Origin: Nostoc sp. JL34
GTDB taxonomy: Bacteria; Cyanobacteriota; Cyanobacteriia; Cyanobacteriales; Nostocaceae
Reading direction: 5' to 3'
DNA: 64,000 bases
NCBI RefSeq assembly: GCF_017114945.1
Contig: NZ_JABXKQ010000039.1
Coordinates: 23,541-87,540 of the forward strand
Notes under the pieces: generated by a model
The model's input: the letters and a program-made list of their open reading frames with translations, nothing else
Databases searched by the model: none
Told to the model about the DNA's origin: nothing
Position numbers and translations under genes: made by a program
Part shown: piece after piece, positions 19,517 to 28,309 of the stretch
Layout: each line of letters opens with the position of its first letter
Position numbering within the stretch: the stretch's first letter is position 1

Positions 19517-19727
19517 CCTGAAAAATTAGTCTTCTCTAGGGTGGCTGGTGTGAATGTAGAGTGGCAAGGTGGGAAATGCTAGAAGATTAGTACAAATTTT
19601 GATAAGTAAATATAGTTAAGTAGCGATCGCTTGTTCCTAAAGAACTGGTAAATGGGTTCGGGTTAACACGGAGAAAAATCTCCGCGTCTTTGTGTCACTC
19701 CAAATCCATCAACTTTGGATCGGCAGA

Positions 19728-20969
19728 CTATTCGTGGCTAGTCGCCATTGCTATCCCTGCTAAATATCCGGTTGTCCAAGCACTTTGGAAGTTAAACCCA
19801 CCGGTAACGCCATCAATATCTAAGATTTCTCCGGCAAAATAAAGACCAGGAACTAACCGACTTTCCATTGTCTTGAAGTTGACTTCTTTGAGCTTGACAC
19901 CACCACAGGTAACAAATTCTTCTTTGAAGGCTCCTTTGCCATTAATTAAGTATTGTCCTTGAGTAAGCTCTTGCACTAGTTGATTTAAGGTTTTACTAGA
20001 TATTTCTGCCCAACGGTCTTCTATGGTAATGCCTGCACGGGCAATGATATATTGCCAGAGACGATGGGGGAGATCAACGCCGCGATGCAATGCGATCGCT
20101 TTCTTTCCCCATTCATCCTTAACTGCTAAAACTTTTTCTCGCACTTGTTCTTGGTGCAAATTAGGTAGCCAATTAATCAATAATGTGGCTTGGTAGCGGC
20201 TTTCGTGCAGAACTCTCGCACCCCAAGCAGAAAGCTTCAAAACAGCCGGGCCACTCAAACCCCAGTGGGTAATTAGCAATGGCCCAGTTTGTTGCAATTG
20301 GGATTTTCCGCCCGCAGATAACCGCAATTGAGCAGGGTTAACGCTTACTCCAGCCAATTCCCGCAACTTTTGATCGACAATGTTGAAGGTAAATAACGAG
20401 GGTACTGGCGGTTCAATTTGATGACCTAACTCTCGGACAATTTTATAACCCGCAAGGCTACTACCGGTTGCCAGAAGGAGGCGATCGCATTTAATCGTCT
20501 CTCCCGATTTCAGAAGAATATCAAAACCCCCATCTGCTGCGGTTCGTTTCACCGAAGTTACATGTGTACCGATACGGAGTTTTATACCAGCTTTCGCCAC
20601 CGATTTAATCAGACATTCCACAATGGTTTCTGAAGTATTGGTGACAGGAAACATCCGGTTATCAGCTTCAGTTTTTAGATAGACTCCACTAGCAGCAAAC
20701 CAAGCTACTGTGTCTTGAGGCCCAAACCGAGTCAAAGCACCCCGCAAAGCTTTTGCACCTCTAGGGTAATTTTGCACTAACTCCTCCGGCTCAAAGCAAG
20801 CGTGAGTAACGTTGCAGCGTCCGCCACCAGAAATTAGCACTTTCGCTAGGGGTTGACGACTGGCTTCGAGTAAGGTAACTTGGGCATCAGGATTGGCTTT
20901 AGCACAAGCGATCGCGCCAAAAAATCCCGCTGCCCCACCCCCAATAACTACAATTTGTAACGGTAGCAA
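19728..20969 (-). CDS. BaiN/HI0933-family FAD-dependent oxidoreductase
   Basis: A 413-residue flavoprotein of the HI0933 (TIGR00275) family. The N-terminus has the dinucleotide-binding motif VVIGGGAAGFFGAIA, followed by the family's KVLISGGGRCNVTH segment. A second nucleotide-contact strand, RLLLATGSS, is near residue 170. The C-terminus reads GLYFAGEILDIDGVTGGFNFQSAWTTGYLAG, the characteristic FAD-closing signature. Substrates of most members are unknown. The divergent-looking neighbour, rubredoxin, is on the same strand 50 nt upstream, so electron transfer between the two is possible but only inferred. Confidence 0.88.
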   Translation of the reverse strand: MLPLQIVVIGGGAAGFFGAIACAKANPDAQVTLLEASRQPLAKVLISGGGRCNVTHACFEPEELVQNYPRGAKALRGALTRFGPQDTVAWFAASGVYLKTEADNRMFPVTNTSETIVECLIKSVAKAGIKLRIGTHVTSVKRTAADGGFDILLKSGETIKCDRLLLATGSSLAGYKIVRELGHQIEPPVPSLFTFNIVDQKLRELAGVSVNPAQLRLSAGGKSQLQQTGPLLITHWGLSGPAVLKLSAWGARVLHESRYQATLLINWLPNLHQEQVREKVLAVKDEWGKKAIALHRGVDLPHRLWQYIIARAGITIEDRWAEISSKTLNQLVQELTQGQYLINGKGAFKEEFVTCGGVKLKEVNFKTMESRLVPGLYFAGEILDIDGVTGGFNFQSAWTTGYLAGIAMATSHE

Positions 20970-21018
20970 GTTCTAAAATTTCTCAATAGCACGTACTTTA
21001 CTAGGCTAGCCGTTATTT

Positions 21019-21183
21019 TCACTCTTCAACTATTTCAAATTGGTCTTTTGTGGCACCGCAAGTCGGACATACCCAATTATCTGGTATATCTTCAAAGGCT
21101 GTTCCCGGTGCTATATCGCTATCTGGATCGCCTACTTCTGGGTCATATTCATAGCCGCAAACAGTACATATATACTTTGCCAT
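21019..21183 (-). CDS. Rubredoxin
   Basis: A 54-residue protein, too short for many gene finders, read from an ATG at 21183 with AGGA 9 nt upstream. It has both iron-binding knuckles, [12 protein letters not shown] (Cys6, Cys9) and [13 protein letters not shown] (Cys39, Cys42), and the aromatic and acidic core of classical rubredoxins. It carries one Fe(Cys)4 centre and transfers single electrons in the cytoplasm. It lacks the C-terminal membrane anchor of the RubA protein of photosystem assembly, so it is an ordinary soluble rubredoxin. It is 50 nt upstream of the flavoprotein gene on the same strand, suggesting a shared transcript. Confidence 0.93.
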   Translation of the reverse strand: MAKYICTVCGYEYDPEVGDPDSDIAPGTAFEDIPDNWVCPTCGATKDQFEIVEE

Positions 21184-21259
21184 GTTCGTTTTTCCTAGTA
21201 AATTGTTGGCATTGCTTCACTATTTTATTTCTCTCTCCCTACCTCCTCTGCCTCTCTTG

Positions 21260-21454
21260 TTAAAAACGCCACCATCTCCTTTGGGCGTAACTGATAATCC
21301 CGATCGCGATCGCTCCAAGTAGTAGTAGCCAAATAATTCCACCTGGAATAAAAGTGAGAATACCAATACCTCTCAGTACCCAGACGGCGACGCTAACGCC
21401 AAGAAGGATACCAAAAATCTGGATTAATCTACGATTTAAAGAAGATTGACTCAC
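21260..21454 (-). CDS. Small two-helix membrane protein
   Basis: A 64-residue protein with two hydrophobic segments (residues about 11-29 and 34-53), joined by a short GILTFIPGG turn, and a basic C-terminus (QRRWWRF). It starts MSQSSLNRR and is on the same strand upstream of rubredoxin (76-nt gap). No family is recognised. Its size, start context and coding-like composition make it a plausible real gene, perhaps an envelope or thylakoid peptide. Confidence 0.6.
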   Translation of the reverse strand: MSQSSLNRRLIQIFGILLGVSVAVWVLRGIGILTFIPGGIIWLLLLGAIAIGIISYAQRRWWRF

Positions 21455-21875
21455 TTACTTTTCCTCTCAACTCAACAGACATTACACTTGATATTGATAA
21501 TTAAGATATGAAGTTATGATGAAGTTGCAGTTTCATCAGAAATAACACGTAAAAATCGAGAGATGCTATCCAAACGCTGGGGTAAGGTACTTGATATTAA
21601 GTCGTGTTTGTGCCATTCTAGCTGTTAATAACACAGTTGTTCATCTACAAGTATTACTTTGATAAAAGTCACTTAAGTGCTAATTGTGTTAATTCTGAGA
21701 AGAAATACAGTTTTTACAGTAAAGTAACTGAAATAATTAGCAAAAAATCACCGTTTCCGGAAAAGATAGGGATTAGACTGGAACTAAATTTAATGAGTTG
21801 GATCAAAATCAAGTTTTATGGCTTGTAATTTCAACTCCATTTAGGTGGATGAGTTGAGGAGTAACTTAAATCATT
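21455..21875. other. Intergenic region before the SRPBCC gene
   Basis: This 421-base AT-rich region separates divergent genes. A TTG-initiated open frame (21637-21828) in it lacks a ribosome binding site and is not accepted. Only short imperfect palindromes such as ATGAA/TTTCAT near 21521 are seen. Confidence 0.5.
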
Positions 21876-22430
21876 ATGTCTGCGTCTTATATATCAGATT
21901 CAATTATTGCAGGTTCAGATATGGCTTGGAGTCAAGACAAGCAAAAGTTGCTGGTACAGGGTGAAATTTTGGTAGAAACGCGATCGCACAAGACATGTGG
22001 TGGTGCGGTGACAGCCTGGATGTATGTGCCGATGGTGCGATCGCACGTTTGGCAGCAATTAACTGATTACCCCCGGTGGGTGCAATATTTTCCCGATATC
22101 ACCAAAAGCGAGATAGTACAAAAAGGTGAAGTCAAACGTCTGTATCAAGCAGCACAAAAAGCCTTCTTCTTTTTCACGGCTCAAGTGGAAATTTACCTCA
22201 GCGTTGTAGAAGTGCTGGGGCAGCAAATTCAATTTCGTATGGAAAAAGGGACTTTTGAGGATTTTAACGCCAATTTAGAACTAAAAGATTATGGTAATGG
22301 CACAATCCTTGCTTATACTGTGCAAGCTACCCCTCTGATTCCAATTCCATCAATTTTCATTCAACAAGCAATGAACTTAGAGTTGCCTGCAAATATGCGT
22401 AAGATGCGACAAGTGCTTTGTAAGGGTTAA
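21876..22430 (+). CDS. SRPBCC (START-like) family protein
   Basis: A 184-residue protein of the polyketide cyclase/dehydrase or COQ10-like START fold. Signs are the WMYVPMVRSHVWQQLTDYPRWVQYFPDI segment spread over residues 49-76, the central KSEIVQKGEVKRLYQ strand, and the terminal amphipathic helix FIQQAMNLELPANMRKMRQ. The fold binds hydrophobic ligands; neither ligand nor reaction is evident. Cyanobacterial members are common and uncharacterised. It stands alone between divergent and convergent neighbours, with a strong hairpin downstream. Confidence 0.82.
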   Translation: MSASYISDSIIAGSDMAWSQDKQKLLVQGEILVETRSHKTCGGAVTAWMYVPMVRSHVWQQLTDYPRWVQYFPDITKSEIVQKGEVKRLYQAAQKAFFFFTAQVEIYLSVVEVLGQQIQFRMEKGTFEDFNANLELKDYGNGTILAYTVQATPLIPIPSIFIQQAMNLELPANMRKMRQVLCKG

Positions 22431-22611
22431 TTAACTTTGGATTTTAGATTTCAGATTTTAGATTAACCCTACGGATGAATCGGCTTGGTCTAAATATTGA
22501 GAGTTTTGGGCGCTTTCCGCATTGCAAAAGCATTTTGAATCTTAGCTAAAGTTCAGAAGAAGGGGAGTTTTTGCAGCAGCTAAGTTGATTTTTCAAGAAT
22601 AGTTCACTACA

Positions 22612-22642
22612 AAGACGCTTTCTCTAAAAGAGAAAGCGTCTT
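22612..22642. terminator. Perfect 14-bp hairpin between convergent genes
   Basis: AAGACGCTTTCTCT (22612-22625) and AGAGAAAGCGTCTT (22629-22642) pair without mismatch across an AAA loop. It lies 181 nt after the SRPBCC gene and 52 nt after the clpB stop (minus strand). There is no clear T run, but position and stability suit a bidirectional terminator or 3'-end stabiliser. Confidence 0.75.
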
Positions 22643-22694
22643 GCTAATGGTTAGTGTCGGGTGGTTATGGGCCAATAACTAAGAATTGCTCTAA

Positions 22695-25313
22695 TTAGCT
22701 ACTAAATACCTCAACAGGTAAGCGACTAAAAGAAAGACGCTCATTCTGCACATCTACAAAGATGGTGTTACCGTCGTTGAATTCACCGCGCAAGATGGAT
22801 TTAGCAATTTGAGTTTCTAACTCCCGCTGAATCGCCCGCTTCAGTGGACGCGCCCCATACACTGGGTCATACCCTACTTCTGCTAAAAAGTCAAGTGCAG
22901 AATCCGAGAGTTTGAGGGATATTTTGCGATCGCCCAGTCTTTGCCGCAATCTTTCCACTTGTAACAGCACAATTTGCCGCAATTCTTTCTTATCCAAACC
23001 GTGGAAGATGATGATTTCGTCAATCCGGTTGAGGAACTCTGGACGGAAGCTATTTCGCATCGCTTCCATGACTCGACGGCGCATTTCATCGTAGTGGGCG
23101 TTATCCCCGGCGACATCAAGAATGTACTGCGAACCGATGTTGCTGGTCATGATGATAATAGCGTTTTTGAAGTCCACCTTATGACCTTGGGCATCAGTGA
23201 CGCGACCATCATCGAGAATTTGCAAGAAAATATTAAATACATCGGGATGTGCTTTCTCGATTTCATCGAAGAGAATCACTGAGTAAGGACGCCGCCGAAT
23301 CGCTTCTGTAAGTTGTCCGCCTTCTTCATAACCCACGTATCCTGGAGGCGCACCAATTAAGCGAGAGACGGCGTGTTTTTCCATATACTCCGACATATCG
23401 ATTCGCACCAGCGCATCTTCGCTATCGAACATATACGCCGCCAATGCTTTCGCCAATTCAGTTTTACCCACGCCCGTAGGCCCAAGAAAAATAAAGCTAG
23501 CGATGGGACGATTAGGATCAGCTAGTCCAGCCCGCGATCGCTGAATTGCATCCGCTACAGCTGTCACTGCTTCTTCTTGTCCAATTACGCGGTGGTGCAG
23601 TTCATCTTCTAAGTTCAGCAGTTTCTCTTTCTCAGATTCCACCAATTTGCTAATGGGAATTCCTGTCCATTTAGAAATAATTTCGGCAATATCAGCTTCT
23701 GTGACTTCTTCGCGTAATAATGATTTTCCACTTCTTTGAGTGCTTGCCAATTCAGCTTCTACTGCTTCCAATTGACGATGCAAACTGGTTAAATTGCCGT
23801 ATTTCAACTCCGCAGCCCGGTTAAGGTCGTAATCGCGTTCTGCTTGCTGAATCTCTAAGTTAACCCGTTCAATCTCTTTTTTAACCGACTGAATTTTGTC
23901 AATAATATCTTTTTCCGACTGCCATTGAGTATTCAGGGTTTTTTGTTCTTCTTTGAGATCGGCAATTTCTTTTTCCAGTCTTTCTAGACGTTCGCGAGAA
24001 GCTGCATCGCTTTCTTTTTTCAGCGATAGCTTCTCCATTTCCAATTGGAGAATCTTACGGTCAATTTCGTCGAGTTCTTCTGGTTTGGAGGTAATCTCCA
24101 TTTTCAGTCTAGCGGCGGCTTCGTCTACTAAGTCGATGGCTTTATCAGGGAGGAAGCGATCGCTAATATATCGACTCGACAATACAGCTGCTGCAACTAA
24201 AGCACTATCAGAAATCTTCACCCCGTGGTGGTTTTCATAACGTTCTCTCAACCCGCGCAAAATCGAAATACTATCTTCTACACTGGGCTGATCGACATAA
24301 ACCTGTTGGAAACGTCTTTCTAGTGCGGCATCTTTTTCGATATGTTTGCGGTATTCATCCAGGGTTGTTGCCCCAATACAACGCAATTCGCCCCGCGCCA
24401 ACATTGGTTTTAACAAGTTACTAGCATCCATTGCGCCTTGGGTTGCACCAGCGCCGACAACGGTATGAATTTCATCAATAAATAAAACAATCTTGCCGGC
24501 AGATTCAGTAACTTCTTTTAATACTGCTTTCAGGCGTTCTTCAAATTCACCCCGGAATTTTGCCCCTGCAATCAAAGCACCCATATCTAAAGCAATTAGC
24601 TTGCAGTCTTTGAGGGATTGAGGTACATCACCTGCGATAATCCGCTGTGCTAATCCTTCAGCGATCGCAGTTTTACCAACACCTGGTTCACCAATTAGCA
24701 CAGGATTATTCTTGGTGCGGCGAGAAAGAATTTGGACAGTGCGACGAATCTCATCATCTCGCCCAATTACTGGATCGAGTTGACCTTTACGCGCAGCTTC
24801 GGTGAGGTCACGCCCGTATTTTTCCAGTGCTTCATATTTGCCTTCTGGATTTTGGTCGGTCACTTTTTGGCTCCCACGAACTTGTTTAATAATATTTTTT
24901 AGCTTGCCTTCGTCTAAACCGAATTCTTGGAATAAACCTTTGCCAAACCGGTCATCTTTAGCGTAAGCCAGCAATAAGTGTTCAATTGAAATATATTCAT
25001 CTTGAAACTCTTTGCGATATCCATCTGCCCGATCTAGAAGTGTATCCAAGCTGCGTCCCAAGTAGACAGAACTGCTGCTACCAGATACTTTCGGCTGCCG
25101 TTGAAAAAATTGTTCAGTGCGATCGCGCAATTTTTGGAGGTTAACACCTGCCTTGGTGAGAATTCCAGTTGCTAGACCATCTTGTTCTAGCAAGGCTTTC
25201 ATCAGGTGTTCACTTTCAATTTGCTGTTGTTGATATTGTTTGACAATATCGGGGGTGTGGGCGATCGCTTCCCAGGCTTTTTCTGTAAATTGGTTAGGAT
25301 TAGTAGGTTGCAT
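22695..25313 (-). CDS. clpB: ATP-dependent disaggregase ClpB
   Basis: An 872-residue hexameric AAA+ chaperone that extracts proteins from aggregates with DnaK. Order: Clp N domain (residues about 1-150), first ATPase with GEPGVGKT (208-215) and a VLFIDEIH Walker B, coiled-coil middle domain (about 405-530), second ATPase with GPTGVGKT and VILFDEIE, and the D2-small domain. The absence of a ClpP-binding IGF loop and the presence of the long middle domain separate it from ClpC. Length fits ClpB1-type proteins of cyanobacteria, which are heat induced, but I see no CIRCE element upstream. A 14-bp hairpin lies downstream. Confidence 0.97.
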   Translation of the reverse strand: MQPTNPNQFTEKAWEAIAHTPDIVKQYQQQQIESEHLMKALLEQDGLATGILTKAGVNLQKLRDRTEQFFQRQPKVSGSSSSVYLGRSLDTLLDRADGYRKEFQDEYISIEHLLLAYAKDDRFGKGLFQEFGLDEGKLKNIIKQVRGSQKVTDQNPEGKYEALEKYGRDLTEAARKGQLDPVIGRDDEIRRTVQILSRRTKNNPVLIGEPGVGKTAIAEGLAQRIIAGDVPQSLKDCKLIALDMGALIAGAKFRGEFEERLKAVLKEVTESAGKIVLFIDEIHTVVGAGATQGAMDASNLLKPMLARGELRCIGATTLDEYRKHIEKDAALERRFQQVYVDQPSVEDSISILRGLRERYENHHGVKISDSALVAAAVLSSRYISDRFLPDKAIDLVDEAAARLKMEITSKPEELDEIDRKILQLEMEKLSLKKESDAASRERLERLEKEIADLKEEQKTLNTQWQSEKDIIDKIQSVKKEIERVNLEIQQAERDYDLNRAAELKYGNLTSLHRQLEAVEAELASTQRSGKSLLREEVTEADIAEIISKWTGIPISKLVESEKEKLLNLEDELHHRVIGQEEAVTAVADAIQRSRAGLADPNRPIASFIFLGPTGVGKTELAKALAAYMFDSEDALVRIDMSEYMEKHAVSRLIGAPPGYVGYEEGGQLTEAIRRRPYSVILFDEIEKAHPDVFNIFLQILDDGRVTDAQGHKVDFKNAIIIMTSNIGSQYILDVAGDNAHYDEMRRRVMEAMRNSFRPEFLNRIDEIIIFHGLDKKELRQIVLLQVERLRQRLGDRKISLKLSDSALDFLAEVGYDPVYGARPLKRAIQRELETQIAKSILRGEFNDGNTIFVDVQNERLSFSRLPVEVFSS

Positions 25314-25497
25314 AGGCTTTTTCAGGAACGTAGAGGCGCAGCAGCTTTTCGGAGGCTACCACCAGAACACCAAGTAAAGAAAATTTCTGTTCTCACATAG
25401 ATATTGTAAGAACAGGAGAGCCATCGCCTAGATCGGTGTTCACGTCTTGTAAAAGTGGTATTTTCCCGTAGTTACCATTTTCCATTGGCGATTTTGT

Positions 25498-26424
25498 TTA
25501 TTTTCTGTAAATCAAAAAAACTGAACCAATCGGCCCAAGGTTTTCTACATAAGTTTTCTGGTTATAATACAATCCTGGAGACATGCCTCCATCAAATAAA
25601 ATCCCTTCTTGAATCTTACCTAAACAGTTATTGCTAGCAATGCCTTCTAAGACATTATCAAACATATCTGGCAGTAACTCTTGATTAACTTGAGATAATT
25701 CTATATCTGAATTAGCTTTCAAGTCATTAACTAGGAGGATGACATACCCTTGATTCGTGATCGCTGCCAGAGAGCGATTCTTAGCATTTTTACAGGCAAA
25801 TTCTCCCAAATCTTGACAAATATCTTTAAACTTACCCTGACGGTAGAATCTGCCATTACCACCCACTAAATTGTAATTGAGAATATCGCTTTTTCTTCTA
25901 CCAGCTTGGATAGTAGCCTGTCGCTGGTTGGGTGTACCTCCTGATATCCCAAAGGAAGAACGTTTATTTTTAAATGCTCCTGAATACTCTATGCCACGAG
26001 AAACATTTAAGCCTTGTGGTTGATCATCAGTACCTATATAGTCGGCATTAATTGCGGCAATGGGTAGCTGTCCGTTTAATTTGGCATTCTCATCGGCAAT
26101 GAGTTCATGAAACCGTTTTGCGACATATTCTTTACGCAGTTTCCCCCTGGCATCTTTGGCATAGAGTTGATGAGATAAACCAACATTAACTTTGAAATCT
26201 AATTCTGCTGACTTGGGATTAAAAATAATCACATTGTTAATACCTCTTTGATTTTTTTTACCTTGATTATTGGTTTTAAAAAAATCAATACTGAACTTGG
26301 CATCTTTGCCAGGACAAGTTTTAGATGCTTTTGGGACTGAATTTGCTTCAATCTCTTGACAACCTGATAATAAACTTGCCGCAACTATCAAGCTAAATAA
26401 GAAAAATAATTTTTGTGTATACAT
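25498..26424 (-). CDS. Phosphodiester glycosidase-like lipoprotein
   Basis: A 308-residue predicted lipoprotein: the signal peptide ends in the lipobox LLSGC (Cys22). The mature part resembles the phosphodiester glycosidase (NAGPA, formerly DUF2233) domain: AAINADYIG early in the domain, the GGNGRFYRQGK glycine turn, and the terminal GILFDGGMSPGLYYN. Members cleave phosphodiester-linked sugars or are uncharacterised exported proteins. It follows the DUF4912 gene on the same strand, but a terminator at 26434-26464 separates the two, so it probably has its own promoter. Confidence 0.75.
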   Translation of the reverse strand: MYTQKLFFLFSLIVAASLLSGCQEIEANSVPKASKTCPGKDAKFSIDFFKTNNQGKKNQRGINNVIIFNPKSAELDFKVNVGLSHQLYAKDARGKLRKEYVAKRFHELIADENAKLNGQLPIAAINADYIGTDDQPQGLNVSRGIEYSGAFKNKRSSFGISGGTPNQRQATIQAGRRKSDILNYNLVGGNGRFYRQGKFKDICQDLGEFACKNAKNRSLAAITNQGYVILLVNDLKANSDIELSQVNQELLPDMFDNVLEGIASNNCLGKIQEGILFDGGMSPGLYYNQKTYVENLGPIGSVFLIYRK

Positions 26425-26433
26425 AAATAATGC

Positions 26434-26464
26434 AAAAAAAACCGCTACAGAATTACTATAGCGG
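26434..26464 (-). terminator. Rho-independent terminator of the DUF4912 gene
   Basis: Read on the minus strand, CCGCTA and TAGCGG (26464-26459 and 26447-26442) form the stem, extended by an inner AG/CT pair, and run directly into eight T residues (26441-26434). It is 47 nt after the DUF4912 stop, just upstream of the lipoprotein start. Confidence 0.88.
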
Positions 26465-26510
26465 GGAATAATTTAAAATTTTAGTATCGAGTTAATCTCA
26501 GAGCCAAAAC

Positions 26511-27770
26511 TTAAGGGAACCATTCTAAAACAGCTTCTTCTTTGGTGTTAGTATTCCGAGATGGTGTCTCACGATTAAATTTCATCTGAATTGACCGAGT
26601 TTGCTCACCATCAGCGGCTACAGCCAAAATCGGATAATCAATTAAACCATCCTGGAAGGACATCTGGAAGCGGAATGTCCCATCTGGATTTAGCTGAATT
26701 GGCCGGCCGCCAATGGTTACGGTAGCATCGGGTTCGGTTGCACCATAGACGATCAACTCAGCATCAGCAATTAACCAGAACTGGCGCGGACGCACTGGGA
26801 CGGCGGAAGCCGAGAAGCCAACACCTGACATTCCAGCACCGGAAGCGGTTAAGCCAGACACGGTGGGAAGTGCCCACAGACCCACACCAGAGGGGAAAAT
26901 GTAAGAGCTAATAGCTTGCGCTGCACCTGGTACTTGCTGCTGGGAACCGAAGATAGAACCAGCAACCCGTAGTGCTTCGGCAGATTCTGCTAAACCAAAT
27001 ATTTCGTCGTAAATGGGGTTGCTGTTGCCGTTACCATTTACAACAGCATTACCATTGGCGGTAGCTGCAATCTTCTTGGCGGGGGGAACTAGTTCGTACT
27101 GAGTTTTGCCACGCAAATCTTCTTCAAATTCAACAGTGATGAAGACATCTTCTATCCAGTCAGAAGGATAGACGGGAGGGATGTGTACTCTAGTAGAACG
27201 AGCTAGTACCAACCAGCGGCCATCAGCAGCCCGATAGCCGATATCGATCACATAATCGCGATCGCTAACTGGAACTGGTATATACCATTCTCTAGCTAGT
27301 TCATCAGCAGGATATTCTTGAATGCTGTGGGGGCTTTGGTATTCAATATCGATGTCGGTGACATCATAAATCCGTAGTGCCAGTTGTTGTCCCCCTTGGC
27401 GGCGCAGTTCCTCTTTGTGTTCATTGGGAACGTCCCAGTAAGTGTAAGCCCACTGAGGATCGCGTGGTAAGAGTACAATCCGGCTGTCACCATAGCCAGA
27501 TGGCAAATCTGCCAGTCCTTCATCAACATCAGCCAAAGATCCGCCTGTTCGATCTTCCTGACCTAATTCAAACTTTGCAGCTTCCACGGTTTCTTGTGCC
27601 TCCAATGAACGAGATGGACTGAGTAAGTTTTTGCTCCGCTGAACTTCTTGTATTGATGCCAGCAGTTGTGATTTACGCATTCGGCTATAGCGAGAGATGC
27701 TATATTCGCTAGCAACTTTGCGTAGTTGGCGTAAGGTCATCTCCTCTAGTGGCGGGCGTTCTTTTGCCAT
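26511..27770 (-). CDS. DUF4912 protein with Rho N-terminal-like helix
   Basis: A 419-residue protein. Residues about 5-48 (PPLEEMTLRQLRKVASEYSI) resemble the Rho_N/SAP-like helical domain. Residues about 85-215 are DUF4912, with DSRIVLLPRDPQWAYTYWDV and REWYIPVPVSDRDYVIDIGY. A Gly/Ala/Ser-rich linker follows, and then a C-terminal beta module (about 320-405) with IVYGATEPDATVTIGGRPI, which looks like a bacterial Ig-like or repeat domain and also occurs in DUF4912 proteins. Its biochemical role is unknown. Rho is absent from most cyanobacteria, so the N-terminal domain does not imply transcription termination. A good terminator follows. Confidence 0.82.
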   Translation of the reverse strand: MAKERPPLEEMTLRQLRKVASEYSISRYSRMRKSQLLASIQEVQRSKNLLSPSRSLEAQETVEAAKFELGQEDRTGGSLADVDEGLADLPSGYGDSRIVLLPRDPQWAYTYWDVPNEHKEELRRQGGQQLALRIYDVTDIDIEYQSPHSIQEYPADELAREWYIPVPVSDRDYVIDIGYRAADGRWLVLARSTRVHIPPVYPSDWIEDVFITVEFEEDLRGKTQYELVPPAKKIAATANGNAVVNGNGNSNPIYDEIFGLAESAEALRVAGSIFGSQQQVPGAAQAISSYIFPSGVGLWALPTVSGLTASGAGMSGVGFSASAVPVRPRQFWLIADAELIVYGATEPDATVTIGGRPIQLNPDGTFRFQMSFQDGLIDYPILAVAADGEQTRSIQMKFNRETPSRNTNTKEEAVLEWFP

Positions 27771-28309
27771 TAATTTGGCCTCCAGTAGTTTAAGCGGTAA
27801 ATGATTTCCCCTGGTTAAAGAATGCTATTTAAAATGTCATCCATTCCAGATGAATTTCTTATTCCTGACTCCTGGTTTTTGCCCAGTTTTTTAGTCTGTT
27901 TTTAAATTGAGGTCATTTCCTTGCAATTCCTAGTTATGCCAAAATTAGCATTTCTTTGGGATCGAAGGAGTTCTTTTTGTTAAGTTAATATTAACCACTA
28001 AGCATATCTAGGGATCAAGTGTTTTCAATAGGTTTTTTGCCTGTTTCACGAATTTATCAGCCCTTCTGGGATCTCAATGTCACGTTTTCATAACATTAGC
28101 AGCTAGCTACATGTTGAGCGATGGGGATAATGTAAGTTTTTCATGACATTGGGTTGTGGGTTAGCCAAAAACCGCAATCTGCTCACAGGGAATGGCATGG
28201 GGCATTGGGGACTAGGGGGTTAAAATAATTAGGAAAATGAGGAGTGCTGAATTAAAAGCACTGAGTTTGACCAAATTAAGAAGGGCGATCGCTCCCAGCA
28301 TAAACTCTA
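27771..28309. other. Divergent intergenic region before the hybrid kinase
   Basis: This 539-base region separates DUF4912 (minus) from the kinase (plus). It contains an AT-rich stretch near 27980 with TTAAGTTAATATTAAC, G-rich GGCATGGGGCATTGGGG-type repeats at about 28192-28220, and a HIP1 site at 28286-28293. No gene is seen. Confidence 0.5.

Noticed and set aside
21637..21828. 63-codon plus-strand frame before the SRPBCC gene
   Set aside because: It begins at TTG without a ribosome binding site and has AT-driven Lys/Ser/Ile composition.
25314..25497. Search for a CIRCE heat-shock operator before clpB
   Set aside because: The TTAGCACTC-N9-GAGTGCTAA dyad is absent.
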